From the NCBI GenBank assembly GCA_035536535.1, contig DATLNZ010000018.1:1-45251 (forward strand): DNA of 45,251 bases, written 5' to 3'. The stretch is from Actinomycetota bacterium. GTDB lineage: Bacteria > Actinomycetota > JAICYB01. This document shows positions 1 to 7,113 of this stretch, piece after piece. The notes under the pieces are model-generated. The model was given only the letters and a program-made list of their open reading frames with translations. It did not search any database and was not told where the DNA came from. Positions within the stretch are counted from its first letter, which is position 1; each line of letters starts with the position of its first letter. Both the position numbers and the translations under genes were made by a program.

Positions 1-2206
1 GGATGTTGATCGCTGCCGCCTGGGTCATTCCGACGACAGAGGGAACCCCGTCCGGCTCACTCTCCTCGGTCTCCTCCTCTTCCTCGTCCTCCGACTCGTC
101 ACTGGACTGGAAGGAGAAGACGCTTTCCGGCGGAAGAGGAAACTTCTCGGCAGGAATTCCCGTGAGAGCCTTGGTCATGTAGTACTGCCAGATCATCGCG
201 GGGAAGCTCCCTCCGACGATCTTAAAGGGGTAGCCGTTCTTCGGGATCATCTCCTCGGTCGGCCTGTCCAGGGCGTTGCCCACCCAGACGACTGTGGTCA
301 GCTGGGGCACGGTCCCGGCGAACCAGGCGTCGCGCCACTGCTGGGACGTCCCCGTCTTGCCCGCGGCTTCGCGCCCCAGTTTTGCCTTCACTCCGGTTCC
401 CCGGTTGATGACCTCCTTGAGCACGTGGATGACCGCGCGCGCTACGCCGGGGGCCACGGCCTTTCGCTTCTCGGGGTCGGCCTGGTACAGCACCTTGCCC
501 TTCGCGTCGGTGATCTTCACGACGGCCGTCGGCCGCACGTGGACGCCGTCGTTGGCGAAGGTCGCGTAAGCCGACGCCATGTCCAGTGGCGAGACCTCCT
601 TGGCCCCCAGCGCGATGGCGGGCACCGAGTCCGGTGGTACGCAGGCGTCGCGCTTGTTGTAATCCGGCCCGCACTTCTGCCGCAGCTGGTCGGGTGTCGG
701 GAACCCGATGCCCATACGGCGCGAGACGTCGGCCACCCGGGCGGACCCCTTCAGCACGTCACCCTCGCCGACCCCGTCGATCTCCAGGTGCGCATAGGCC
801 GCGTTGACCGAGTCGACGGTGGCATCGATCAGGTTCACGTGCCCCGACGACCCCTCGTAGTTGCCGACCTTCCACGTCTGTCCGGCGTACTTGTGCGAAA
901 AAGGCCGGCCGCTGTAGGACCGCTTCAGGGACACTCCGCGCTCCAGGGCCGCGGCCAGAACGAACGGCTTAAACGACGAGCCCGGCTGCCGGCCGCTTCC
1001 GCCTCCGTACTCCCCGAGCGCGATGTTCAGCTTGGCGAGCTTGCATACGTAGGTTTGGGGGTTCTGCTCGCAGTTGTCGGGGTAGTAGTCGCGGCCCCCG
1101 ACGACGGCACGCACATAGCCGCTGGAAGGCTCGACAGAGACGAGCGAGGCCGACAGCTTCTCCAGCTTGTCGGGCAGCACTGTGGCCACTGCCTCCTCGG
1201 CGGCCTCCTGGGCCCTCGGGTCCAAGGTCGTGTAGACCCGCAGGCCGCCCTGGTACAGGCGCTGGGCCCGCTCCTGGAAGGTCGAGCCGAGCACGTCGAA
1301 CCGTTCGTCGAGCACCGGGGTCTTCGTGCTGCGCAGGGCGCCGAGCTGGCGCAGGACCATGTCCACGAAGTAGGGGTACTTCCACTCGTCTTCGGTGCGG
1401 TCCACGATCCGAAGCGGCTGACCCGCGCCCGCGTCTCGCTGCTCCGGCGTGATGTGTTCGAGCTCGACCATCTTGTCGAGCACGACGTTTCGCCTGGTCT
1501 GGGCGATCTCGCGGCGCTGCTCGCGCCGGTCGGGCGGGTCGGTGTTGCTGAAGTCGTAACGCCCGGGCTCGTGGATCAGGCCGGCCAGGAACGCCCCCTC
1601 CTCCAGCGTGAGCTGGGACGCGGCCTTGCGGAAGTAGGACTCGGCCGCGGTCTGGATCCCGTAGACGCCGCGTCCGAAGTAGATCGTATTGAGGTACATC
1701 TCCAGAATCCGCTCCTTGGAGTACGTCTCCTCCAGCTTCATGGTGACCCTGGCCTCGGCCATCTTGCGCTGGATGGTGCGCTGCGCCTCGGGGAAGTACA
1801 GGTTCTTGACCAGCTGCTGGGAGATGGTGGAGCCACCCTGGACGCTCGACCCCTCGGCGCTCGCGGAGCTGACATTGGACACCAGCGCGCGGCTGATGGA
1901 CTTGGCATCCAGACCGCGGTGCAGCCAGAAGCGCTCGTCCTCGATGGAGATGACGGCGTTGCGGACGTGCTCGGGGATCGCGTCCAAAGTGATGATGTTG
2001 CGGTCGATTTCACCGTGCAGGTTGGCGATCAGCGTGGAGCCATCGGCCGCGTAGATCTTGGTGGACGCGATGTCGAGCCGGCTCAAGGCCTCTTTGGTCG
2101 TGAGAGGCTGGAGCTTTGCGCAGGACGAAGCCAGCATCGCCAGGGAAACGACGGCGCAGGCGGTCACGAGCGGCCGCCCCGGCCGCCTGATTCTGGGGAA
2201 CGTCAC
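1..2206 (-). CDS. Class A penicillin-binding protein (PBP1A-like, PASTA), 3' end cut by window
   Basis: Bifunctional peptidoglycan synthase: it polymerises glycan from lipid II and cross-links stem peptides outside the membrane. Translating from GTG at 2206 gives about 735 residues before the window edge. The GT51 glycosyltransferase domain shows EDERFWLHRG, GGSTISQQLVKNLYF and RKMAEAR. The transpeptidase domain shows SSFK (nucleophile Ser, in GSSFKPF), SVN and GKTGTS. Towards the C-terminus comes a strongly acidic linker (SEDEEEETEESEPDG), then the start of a PASTA repeat (VPSVVGMTQAAA) that runs off the window. The N-terminal hydrophobic stretch ends in LASSCAKL, which resembles a lipobox imperfectly, so it could be a membrane anchor or a lipoprotein signal. 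It is transcribed divergently from tyrS, with only 44 bp between the two starts. TAGCAG lies exactly 6 nt before the GTG, a near match to the local leaderless pattern. The family is certain; the start is likely. Confidence 0.93.
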   Translation of the reverse strand, partial: MTFPRIRRPGRPLVTACAVVSLAMLASSCAKLQPLTTKEALSRLDIASTKIYAADGSTLIANLHGEIDRNIITLDAIPEHVRNAVISIEDERFWLHRGLDAKSISRALVSNVSSASAEGSSVQGGSTISQQLVKNLYFPEAQRTIQRKMAEARVTMKLEETYSKERILEMYLNTIYFGRGVYGIQTAAESYFRKAASQLTLEEGAFLAGLIHEPGRYDFSNTDPPDRREQRREIAQTRRNVVLDKMVELEHITPEQRDAGAGQPLRIVDRTEDEWKYPYFVDMVLRQLGALRSTKTPVLDERFDVLGSTFQERAQRLYQGGLRVYTTLDPRAQEAAEEAVATVLPDKLEKLSASLVSVEPSSGYVRAVVGGRDYYPDNCEQNPQTYVCKLAKLNIALGEYGGGSGRQPGSSFKPFVLAAALERGVSLKRSYSGRPFSHKYAGQTWKVGNYEGSSGHVNLIDATVDSVNAAYAHLEIDGVGEGDVLKGSARVADVSRRMGIGFPTPDQLRQKCGPDYNKRDACVPPDSVPAIALGAKEVSPLDMASAYATFANDGVHVRPTAVVKITDAKGKVLYQADPEKRKAVAPGVARAVIHVLKEVINRGTGVKAKLGREAAGKTGTSQQWRDAWFAGTVPQLTTVVWVGNALDRPTEEMIPKNGYPFKIVGGSFPAMIWQYYMTKALTGIPAEKFPLPPESVFSFQSSDESEDEEEEETEESEPDGVPSVVGMTQAAAINI

Positions 2207-2208
2207 CC

Positions 2209-2214
2209 TATACT
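2209..2214 (+). promoter_or_regulatory. Candidate -10 element (TATACT) of tyrS
   Basis: TATACT matches the bacterial -10 consensus at five of six positions and lies 36 nt before the tyrS GTG. A weak -35-like CTGATT sits 16 nt upstream. The tyrS ribosome-binding site AAAGGA is at 2238-2243, 7 nt before the start. Confidence 0.5.
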
Positions 2215-2250
2215 GCTAGCACACAACCGGCCCCCACAAAGGACTTCCGC

Positions 2251-3459
2251 GTGTCGTTCCTGCCCGCCGAGCAGCAGCTTCAGGCGCTTTCACGCCACGC
2301 GAGGGTCGCCCCGGAGGAAGAATTCCGCGAGAAGCTCGCTCTGGGACGGCCCCTGCGGGTAAAGCTCGGGCTGGATCCTACGGCGGGTGACGTCCACCTG
2401 GGGTGGACGGTGGTGCTGCGCAGACTGAGGGCTTTTCAGGATCTCGGACACACGGCAGTCCTGATCCTCGGGGACTTCACCGCCCGCATCGGCGACCCCA
2501 GCGGGCAGAACAAGACGCGGCCGATGCTGTCCGCCTCGGAGGTCCGGGAGTTCGCGGGCGTCCTGGTGGGCCAGGTCCGCCGCATCCTGTCCGACGAGCG
2601 CCTCGAGGTTCGTTACAACTCCGAGTGGCTGGAGAAGCTGGGGGTCGGCGGGGTACTGGCGCTGACGAGCCACCAGACCGTCGCCCGGATGCTGGAGCGC
2701 GACGACTTCTCGCAGCGCTACGCGGCTCAGTCACCGATCACGATCACGGAGTTCCTGTACCCGCTGCTGCAGGGGTACGACTCGGTGGCGGTTCAGGCCG
2801 ACGTGGAGATGGGAGGAAACGACCAGACGTTCAACCTGCTGGTGGGCAGGCACATCCAGCCCGCATACGCCCAGCCGCCCCAGGTGATCCTGACCATGCC
2901 GCTGCTTGAGGGCACCGACGGCGTTGGCAAGATGTCGCAGAGTAAGGGCAACTACATCGGGATCGAGGAACCGCCGGACGAGATGTTCGGCAAGCTCATG
3001 CGCGTCCCGGACCCGTTGATGATCAAGTACCTGGAGCTCGTGACGGACCTGCCGGGGCAGGAGGTCGAGCAGGTGTCCAGTGGTGTCGCGTCCGGGGAGG
3101 TGCGTCCCGAGGCGGCGAAGCGGCGGCTCGCGCACTCGGTCGTCCGGATGTACCACGGCGCGGAAGCCGCCGATGCCGCGCTGGAACGCTTCGACACCGT
3201 GTTCCGCCACCACGCGATGCCGCAGGACATCCCCGAGCGCCCCCTTCCGGACGACTGCGTGCAGGACGGTGAGGTGTTCGTCCCCAGGCTGCTGCGAGAG
3301 GTCGGCTTCGCCGAGTCCACGGCGGCGGGCAGGCGCCTGATCGCACAGGGCGGCGTCCGGGTCGACGACAAGCCGCTGGAGGCCGAGTCCGTGCCCGCCG
3401 ACAGCCTGCGGGGCCGGGTCCTGCAGAAGGGCCGCCGGCAGTTCGTCCGCCTGGTGTAG
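2251..3459 (+). CDS. tyrS: Tyrosyl-tRNA synthetase (TyrS) with variant class I signatures
   Basis: Charges tRNA-Tyr with tyrosine in the cytoplasm. At 402 residues it has the expected length. It has the class I catalytic fold with LGLDPTAGDVHLGW at residues 39-52, LILGDFTARIGDPSG, the tyrosine-pocket region QADVEMGGNDQTFN, the second signature KMSQSKGNYIG at about 227-237, and a C-terminal S4 RNA-binding domain (GFAESTAAGRRLIAQGGVRVD). Both ATP-binding signatures deviate: the HIGH-type motif reads H49-L-G-W52, with Trp in place of the last His, and the KMSKS motif reads KMSQS. The rest of the fold is intact and this is the only tyrS in the window, so it is probably functional. GTG start, with AAAGGA 7 nt upstream. 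The next gene follows after 1 nt. Its place beside a TPR gene matches the actinobacterial tyrS neighbourhood. Confidence 0.95.
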   Translation: MSFLPAEQQLQALSRHARVAPEEEFREKLALGRPLRVKLGLDPTAGDVHLGWTVVLRRLRAFQDLGHTAVLILGDFTARIGDPSGQNKTRPMLSASEVREFAGVLVGQVRRILSDERLEVRYNSEWLEKLGVGGVLALTSHQTVARMLERDDFSQRYAAQSPITITEFLYPLLQGYDSVAVQADVEMGGNDQTFNLLVGRHIQPAYAQPPQVILTMPLLEGTDGVGKMSQSKGNYIGIEEPPDEMFGKLMRVPDPLMIKYLELVTDLPGQEVEQVSSGVASGEVRPEAAKRRLAHSVVRMYHGAEAADAALERFDTVFRHHAMPQDIPERPLPDDCVQDGEVFVPRLLREVGFAESTAAGRRLIAQGGVRVDDKPLEAESVPADSLRGRVLQKGRRQFVRLV

Positions 3460-3460
3460 C

Positions 3461-4180
3461 GTGCCGACCCCCAGGCCCCCGCAGCGGCCGATGCGCCCCC
3501 CGCACCACCGGCCCCCGCCCTCGCGCAAGGAGGTTGAGCTGCCGCCGGAGGTCGCCCTGGAGCTGGACCAGGTGGCGCGGTTCGGAAAGTCGGGCGAGGC
3601 CAAGGACCTGCTCGTCGAGGGCAGCCGGTTCTACGAGGAGGAGTCGTTCTCCCACGCGCTGGGACCGGCGCTGCGCGCAAAGGGCCTGGCGCCCAGGTCG
3701 GCTTCGGTCAGGGAGCTGCTCGGGCTCGTGTACTACAGGCTCGGCCGCTGGAGGGAGGCCGCGCGGGAGCTCTCGGCCTACAAACGCATGAGTGACCGGC
3801 GCGACGAGGACCACATCTACGCCGACTGCGAGCGGGCACTCGGCAAGCCGGAGCGCGCGCTGGAAATCCTGGAGGGCATCGGCCAGTGGGACCTCGGCGA
3901 GGAGCTGTCGGTAGAGGGACTGCTGGTCGCCGCGGGGGCCCTTTCGGACCTCGAGCGCCACGGCGAGGCCGTGATCACTCTCATGCGCGGACCCACGGAC
4001 CCGCATCCGGTCCGGGAGTACCACTTGCGCCTGTGGTACGCGCTGGGCGACGCGCTGGAGCGGGCGGGACGCCGTCCGGAGGCCCGGCAGTGGTGGGACC
4101 TGGTCTACGCGGAGGACCCGGACTTCTTCGACGTCGCGTCCCGGAGGCTCGGGTCGAGGCAGCCGACAGACGGCGGCTGA
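3461..4180 (+). CDS. Tetratricopeptide-repeat protein
   Basis: A 239-residue soluble protein. It has a Pro/Arg-rich N-terminus (MPTPRPPQRPMRPPHHRPPP) followed by helical TPR-like units, for example EAKDLLVEGSRFYEEESFSH, LLGLVYYRLGRWREAARELS, ALGKPERALEILEGI and LWYALGDALERAGRRPEARQ. TPRs usually act as protein-binding scaffolds; no catalytic motif is visible. The GTG start lies 1 nt after the tyrS stop codon, so translation is probably coupled to tyrS. A TPR gene directly downstream of tyrS is typical of the actinobacterial tyrS-to-tlyA block. It converges on the hydrolase gene at 4187 with 6 nt between the stops, and no clear terminator is visible there. The partner protein is unknown. Confidence 0.85.
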   Translation: MPTPRPPQRPMRPPHHRPPPSRKEVELPPEVALELDQVARFGKSGEAKDLLVEGSRFYEEESFSHALGPALRAKGLAPRSASVRELLGLVYYRLGRWREAARELSAYKRMSDRRDEDHIYADCERALGKPERALEILEGIGQWDLGEELSVEGLLVAAGALSDLERHGEAVITLMRGPTDPHPVREYHLRLWYALGDALERAGRRPEARQWWDLVYAEDPDFFDVASRRLGSRQPTDGG

Positions 4181-4186
4181 GGCCGT

Positions 4187-5131
4187 TCAGTTGTCCTTCT
4201 GCGGGTCCGTCAGGACGTGCTTGCGGTAGTAGCGCATGTAGCCCTGCACGCTGTTGGACATCGACGACAGATCGTCCGCTGCCTCGGCGTAGGCGCCGCC
4301 CTTCGGAAAGTCACCGACGACCCCGGACAGAGCCTCGGTCATCTCGTCGAGGCCCGCGCCTCGCAGCGCCAGCGGGCGCAGGACCCCGTCCCACGTGCGC
4401 AGGTCCTGCGCGGCCCGATCCAGGGACGGCTCGGCCGCCGGGCCGAAGTGCGTAAAGCAGATTGTCGTCGCGCGCAATGCCGCGATCCTGTTGATCGAGT
4501 CCAGTGCCGCCTCCAGGTCGAACTCGGGCGGGGGAGTGGCCGGCTTCTGGAACGACTCCCCAAGGCAGACCCCCGCAGAGTCGCCGATGAACGCGGCGCC
4601 GGAGTCCGGCTCGTAGAGCGTGATCTCGTGGCTGGCGTGTCCGGGGGTGTACAGCACTCTCAGCTCCCGGTCGCCCAGCGGGATGACGTCGCCGTCGCCG
4701 ATGGCGCGGATGCGCTCCTCCGGGACGGGGTCGGGAAGCCCGTAGAGGGTTTCAAGCGAGTCACCGAACAACCTGCGGGCGCTGGACACCAGCCTCGACG
4801 GGTCGGCTACGTGCCGGGCCCCCACGTCGTGGACCCAGATCGTGGCTCCGGGGTACAGGCGCGCGACGTGGCCGACACCTCCGCCGTGATCCAGGTGGAT
4901 GTGGGTGAGGACGATGTGGCGCGGCTCGAACCTGCGCTCCTGGAGCCGCCTGCGCACCGTCTCGAAGACGGTGGTGGGCCCCGTCTCGACCAGGACCGGC
5001 TCCGCCGCGTGGACGAGGTAGCTGCAGGACAGGTTGGGCGCCCCGAACAGGTCTACGTCCAGGACCTCGATGCCCTCCGGCGGCGGGAGCCGCACGGACG
5101 CCGACCGTCCCGCGTCCAGTGACTCGCTCAC
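4187..5131 (-). CDS. Metallo-beta-lactamase-fold hydrolase
   Basis: 314-residue member of the MBL superfamily, with an intact binuclear zinc site: H77-x-H79-x-D81-H82 (LTHIHLDHGGG), the downstream ligands in YTPGHASHE and FIGDSAG, and the last His in CFTHFGP. The segment after about residue 235 is helical, as in glyoxalase II-like and RNase Z-like relatives. The substrate cannot be told from sequence; the layout resembles glyoxalase II-like hydrolases rather than true beta-lactamases. No signal peptide, so it is cytoplasmic. The start is GTG, with TACAGT exactly 6 nt upstream, so the mRNA is probably leaderless. It lies 69 nt downstream of the pilin-like operon on the same strand but appears to have its own promoter. 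Confidence 0.88.
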   Translation of the reverse strand: MSESLDAGRSASVRLPPPEGIEVLDVDLFGAPNLSCSYLVHAAEPVLVETGPTTVFETVRRRLQERRFEPRHIVLTHIHLDHGGGVGHVARLYPGATIWVHDVGARHVADPSRLVSSARRLFGDSLETLYGLPDPVPEERIRAIGDGDVIPLGDRELRVLYTPGHASHEITLYEPDSGAAFIGDSAGVCLGESFQKPATPPPEFDLEAALDSINRIAALRATTICFTHFGPAAEPSLDRAAQDLRTWDGVLRPLALRGAGLDEMTEALSGVVGDFPKGGAYAEAADDLSSMSNSVQGYMRYYRKHVLTDPQKDN

Positions 5132-5143
5132 AAACCCACTGTA
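5132..5143 (-). promoter_or_regulatory. Leaderless -10 element (TACAGT-N6-GTG) of the MBL hydrolase
   Basis: On the minus strand TACAGT (5143-5138) is followed by six bases and then the GTG start. This is the spacing at which transcription would begin on the first base of the start codon. The same geometry recurs at six other genes in this window. Confidence 0.6.
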
Positions 5144-5200
5144 CGCAAAGGCTCCGTCAGGTCGCGAAGGGCTGCCGGCGTTGAGGACGGAAGGAAAGCC

Positions 5201-6574
5201 CTAGGCAGGAGGGGCCGGTGGCAGCTCGCGCCACACCAGCGGGATGACGCTGAAGTGAGCGGCCGACCCCTGGGTGAAGTTGAAGCCTGCGGGCGGGGCC
5301 GAGGCCAATGTGGGAGCCCGCATGATGGTCAGCTTGTTCTTCAGCGAGATCGAGTCGGCGTAGATGCTTCCGGTCATCGTCGTGTAGTTCTTCACGTCCA
5401 CCCCGCCCCCGGTGAACAGCAGCATCTCTACGCCCGGTCCGAAGGTGGAAGGGGTCGAGACGGAAATCGCATCGCCGGCATTCGACTGCGACACCACGAT
5501 CATCTGCCAGGGCCCTCCCGAAGCCGTGATGGTGCCGCCGAGATCCACTTTGCCGCTAGTCACTATCGTCAGCGGCCCGGTGACGGTGGCGCCCTTGGTA
5601 AGGGCGACGACCCCGCCCGAGTCTGGGACGTAGATGGTCCCCTTCAGGTTGGTCCGGTTCAGGTCGAGATAGGCGGATGCGAGAGCCGCGCTGGCGAACG
5701 TCATGGGTGCGGGTGAGTAGTTCGCGGCGTTCCAGGTGAACACCGGCTTGTCCAGCACGGGCGGCGGAAGGACCGAGGGGTTGTTCGCGGAGACGGCGCC
5801 TCCGACGGTGTAGTTGGTGGGCAGCGAGATGCTCCCCTTGGCCCTGACGTCGCGCCCGACCGACACTCCATTCTCCAGCAGCACATTACCTTGCGCGCTC
5901 GATCCTGCCGCCAGGACAGACCCCGAGACCTTTCCGTTCTGGCGGATCGACACATTACCGCCGGCCCACACCACGCCCGAGTACACCGACCCGTCTTTCG
6001 TATCGATCGAACCGGTCGAGATCACGTTCTCGGCGTTGATGTTGTTCTGAGTCTGGTCGAGGTTCTCTGCGTAGATGTCGCCCTGGACGGTGCCCGTGTT
6101 CCTCACCGTCACGATGCCCTGCGACCCGGACGCGAACAGCGTGAAGTTGAAGCCGCTCCGAGGCACCAGCTTCACGGATACTTCGACATTGCGGACGATT
6201 CGCCCGCTGGCGGCTGGCGCGAAACCCCATGACCGAATGACCCGCTGGTTGTTTGTGCAGGGGTCACCGGCCGCCGGGTCGATGCGGGTCTGGTAGCGAG
6301 CAACTGCCCTGGTGCCGTCCTGGAGCACTTGCGGAGCCGACACCGAAGAGTCGCAGCCCGTCTGCTGCTCGAGCCGGCGCATCGCGGCGTTGGCGCCAGC
6401 CTCGGCCGCCTGGATGGCCTGGACGCGCAGGCGGTCGTCAGTGGTCACCCGGTTGGTGTGGTCCGCGTTGCGCAGCACGACGAAAGCAAGCCCGGACACA
6501 ACCATCATGATGAGGATGACGGCGACCAGCGCGATCCCGTCCTCGCCGCGCACGCGGCTGAAGCTCCTGCTCAT
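5201..6574 (-). CDS. PilX-like prepilin with beta-helix-like C-terminal domain
   Basis: 457-residue minor pilin-like protein. The type III signal reads GEDG followed by IALVAVILIMMVVSGLAFVV. It lacks Glu at mature position 5, as PilX-type minor pilins often do. A conserved pilin helix follows (QAIQAAEAGANAAMRRLEQQ). Residues from about 150 onward are Gly/Val/Thr-rich with repeated short beta-strand units, such as GTVQGDIYAEN, GSVYSGVVWAGGNVSI, GKVSGSVLAAG and GVSVGRDVRAKG. This suggests a right-handed beta-helix resembling polymer-forming or bactofilin-like repeats. It is the last gene of a three-gene prepilin operon; its ATG overlaps the upstream stop codon (ATGA). No pilus assembly ATPase, platform protein or prepilin peptidase lies in the window. 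It is probably exported through a type IV pilus or pseudopilus system encoded elsewhere. Confidence 0.75.
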   Translation of the reverse strand: MSRSFSRVRGEDGIALVAVILIMMVVSGLAFVVLRNADHTNRVTTDDRLRVQAIQAAEAGANAAMRRLEQQTGCDSSVSAPQVLQDGTRAVARYQTRIDPAAGDPCTNNQRVIRSWGFAPAASGRIVRNVEVSVKLVPRSGFNFTLFASGSQGIVTVRNTGTVQGDIYAENLDQTQNNINAENVISTGSIDTKDGSVYSGVVWAGGNVSIRQNGKVSGSVLAAGSSAQGNVLLENGVSVGRDVRAKGSISLPTNYTVGGAVSANNPSVLPPPVLDKPVFTWNAANYSPAPMTFASAALASAYLDLNRTNLKGTIYVPDSGGVVALTKGATVTGPLTIVTSGKVDLGGTITASGGPWQMIVVSQSNAGDAISVSTPSTFGPGVEMLLFTGGGVDVKNYTTMTGSIYADSISLKNKLTIMRAPTLASAPPAGFNFTQGSAAHFSVIPLVWRELPPAPPA

Positions 6575-7113
6575 GGGCAGTTGGACTTGGACGGGAAGTT
6601 TCGCGGCCGGATCGACGTGTACATGTTCAGTGGGGTGCCTGACTGCGGGGCCGCAAGTACCTGCAGGTCCACGTTCACCCGGAGCAGCGTGCTCTGGGTG
6701 TCGCAGGCGAACACACGCCGCGTGGTGCTGTTGGCCACCCGTTGCAGGATCGTCCTCGGCGTTGCCCAGGTCGCGGCGACGGGGTCGTAGACGGAGCGCG
6801 TGAGCTCAGTTCCGGAGTGCGAGTACCGGACGGTGTGGAAGGTGCCGGTCGGCGTCTGGGCCCCCACCTCCAGGCAGCTTCCGGAGGGCGCGCACCAGTT
6901 GATGTGGTCGGCGCCGCGGATGTCCCGCGTGAGCTGCTGGAATGCCAGACGGGCGTCGTCCAGGGACTGGCTCTGCGATGACACGAAGCGCTCTCCCTTT
7001 GTCATGGACATCAGGCCGGCGCCGGCCAGGACGGAGACGGCGAGGCCGATGGCCGCCGCAACCAGCAGCTCCACCAGCGTTATGCCGCGGTCGTCGCTGA
7101 GGTTCAGGCGCAT
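6571..7113 (-). CDS. PilW-like type IV prepilin
   Basis: 180-residue prepilin-like protein. The N-terminus reads MRLNLSDDRG followed by ITLVELLVAAAIGLAV, a textbook prepilin-peptidase site with Glu at mature position 5. The mature domain has paired cysteines (CAPSGSC) and PilW-like segments (SLDDARLAFQQLTRDIRGAD). It probably acts as a minor pilin in priming or decorating a type IV pilus-like filament. The start at 7113 was chosen because a short basic leader precedes the cleavage site and GGAG lies 4 nt upstream; ATG at 7128 is also possible. It overlaps the end of the upstream pilV-like gene by 10 nt and the start of the pilX-like gene by 4 nt, so the three are very likely co-translated. 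Confidence 0.8.
   Translation of the reverse strand: MRLNLSDDRGITLVELLVAAAIGLAVSVLAGAGLMSMTKGERFVSSQSQSLDDARLAFQQLTRDIRGADHINWCAPSGSCLEVGAQTPTGTFHTVRYSHSGTELTRSVYDPVAATWATPRTILQRVANSTTRRVFACDTQSTLLRVNVDLQVLAAPQSGTPLNMYTSIRPRNFPSKSNCP

Noticed and set aside
425-2362. Long plus-strand open frame (645 residues) in the first 2.4 kb
   Set aside because: It is the antisense shadow of the penicillin-binding protein, whose minus-strand frame carries the full set of GT51 and transpeptidase motifs; the plus frame has none and is Arg/Gly/His-rich.
4173-4196. GC-rich inverted repeat between the TPR and MBL stops (ACGGC...GCCGT)
   Set aside because: Only a 5-bp stem with no T-run in either direction; too weak to call a terminator.
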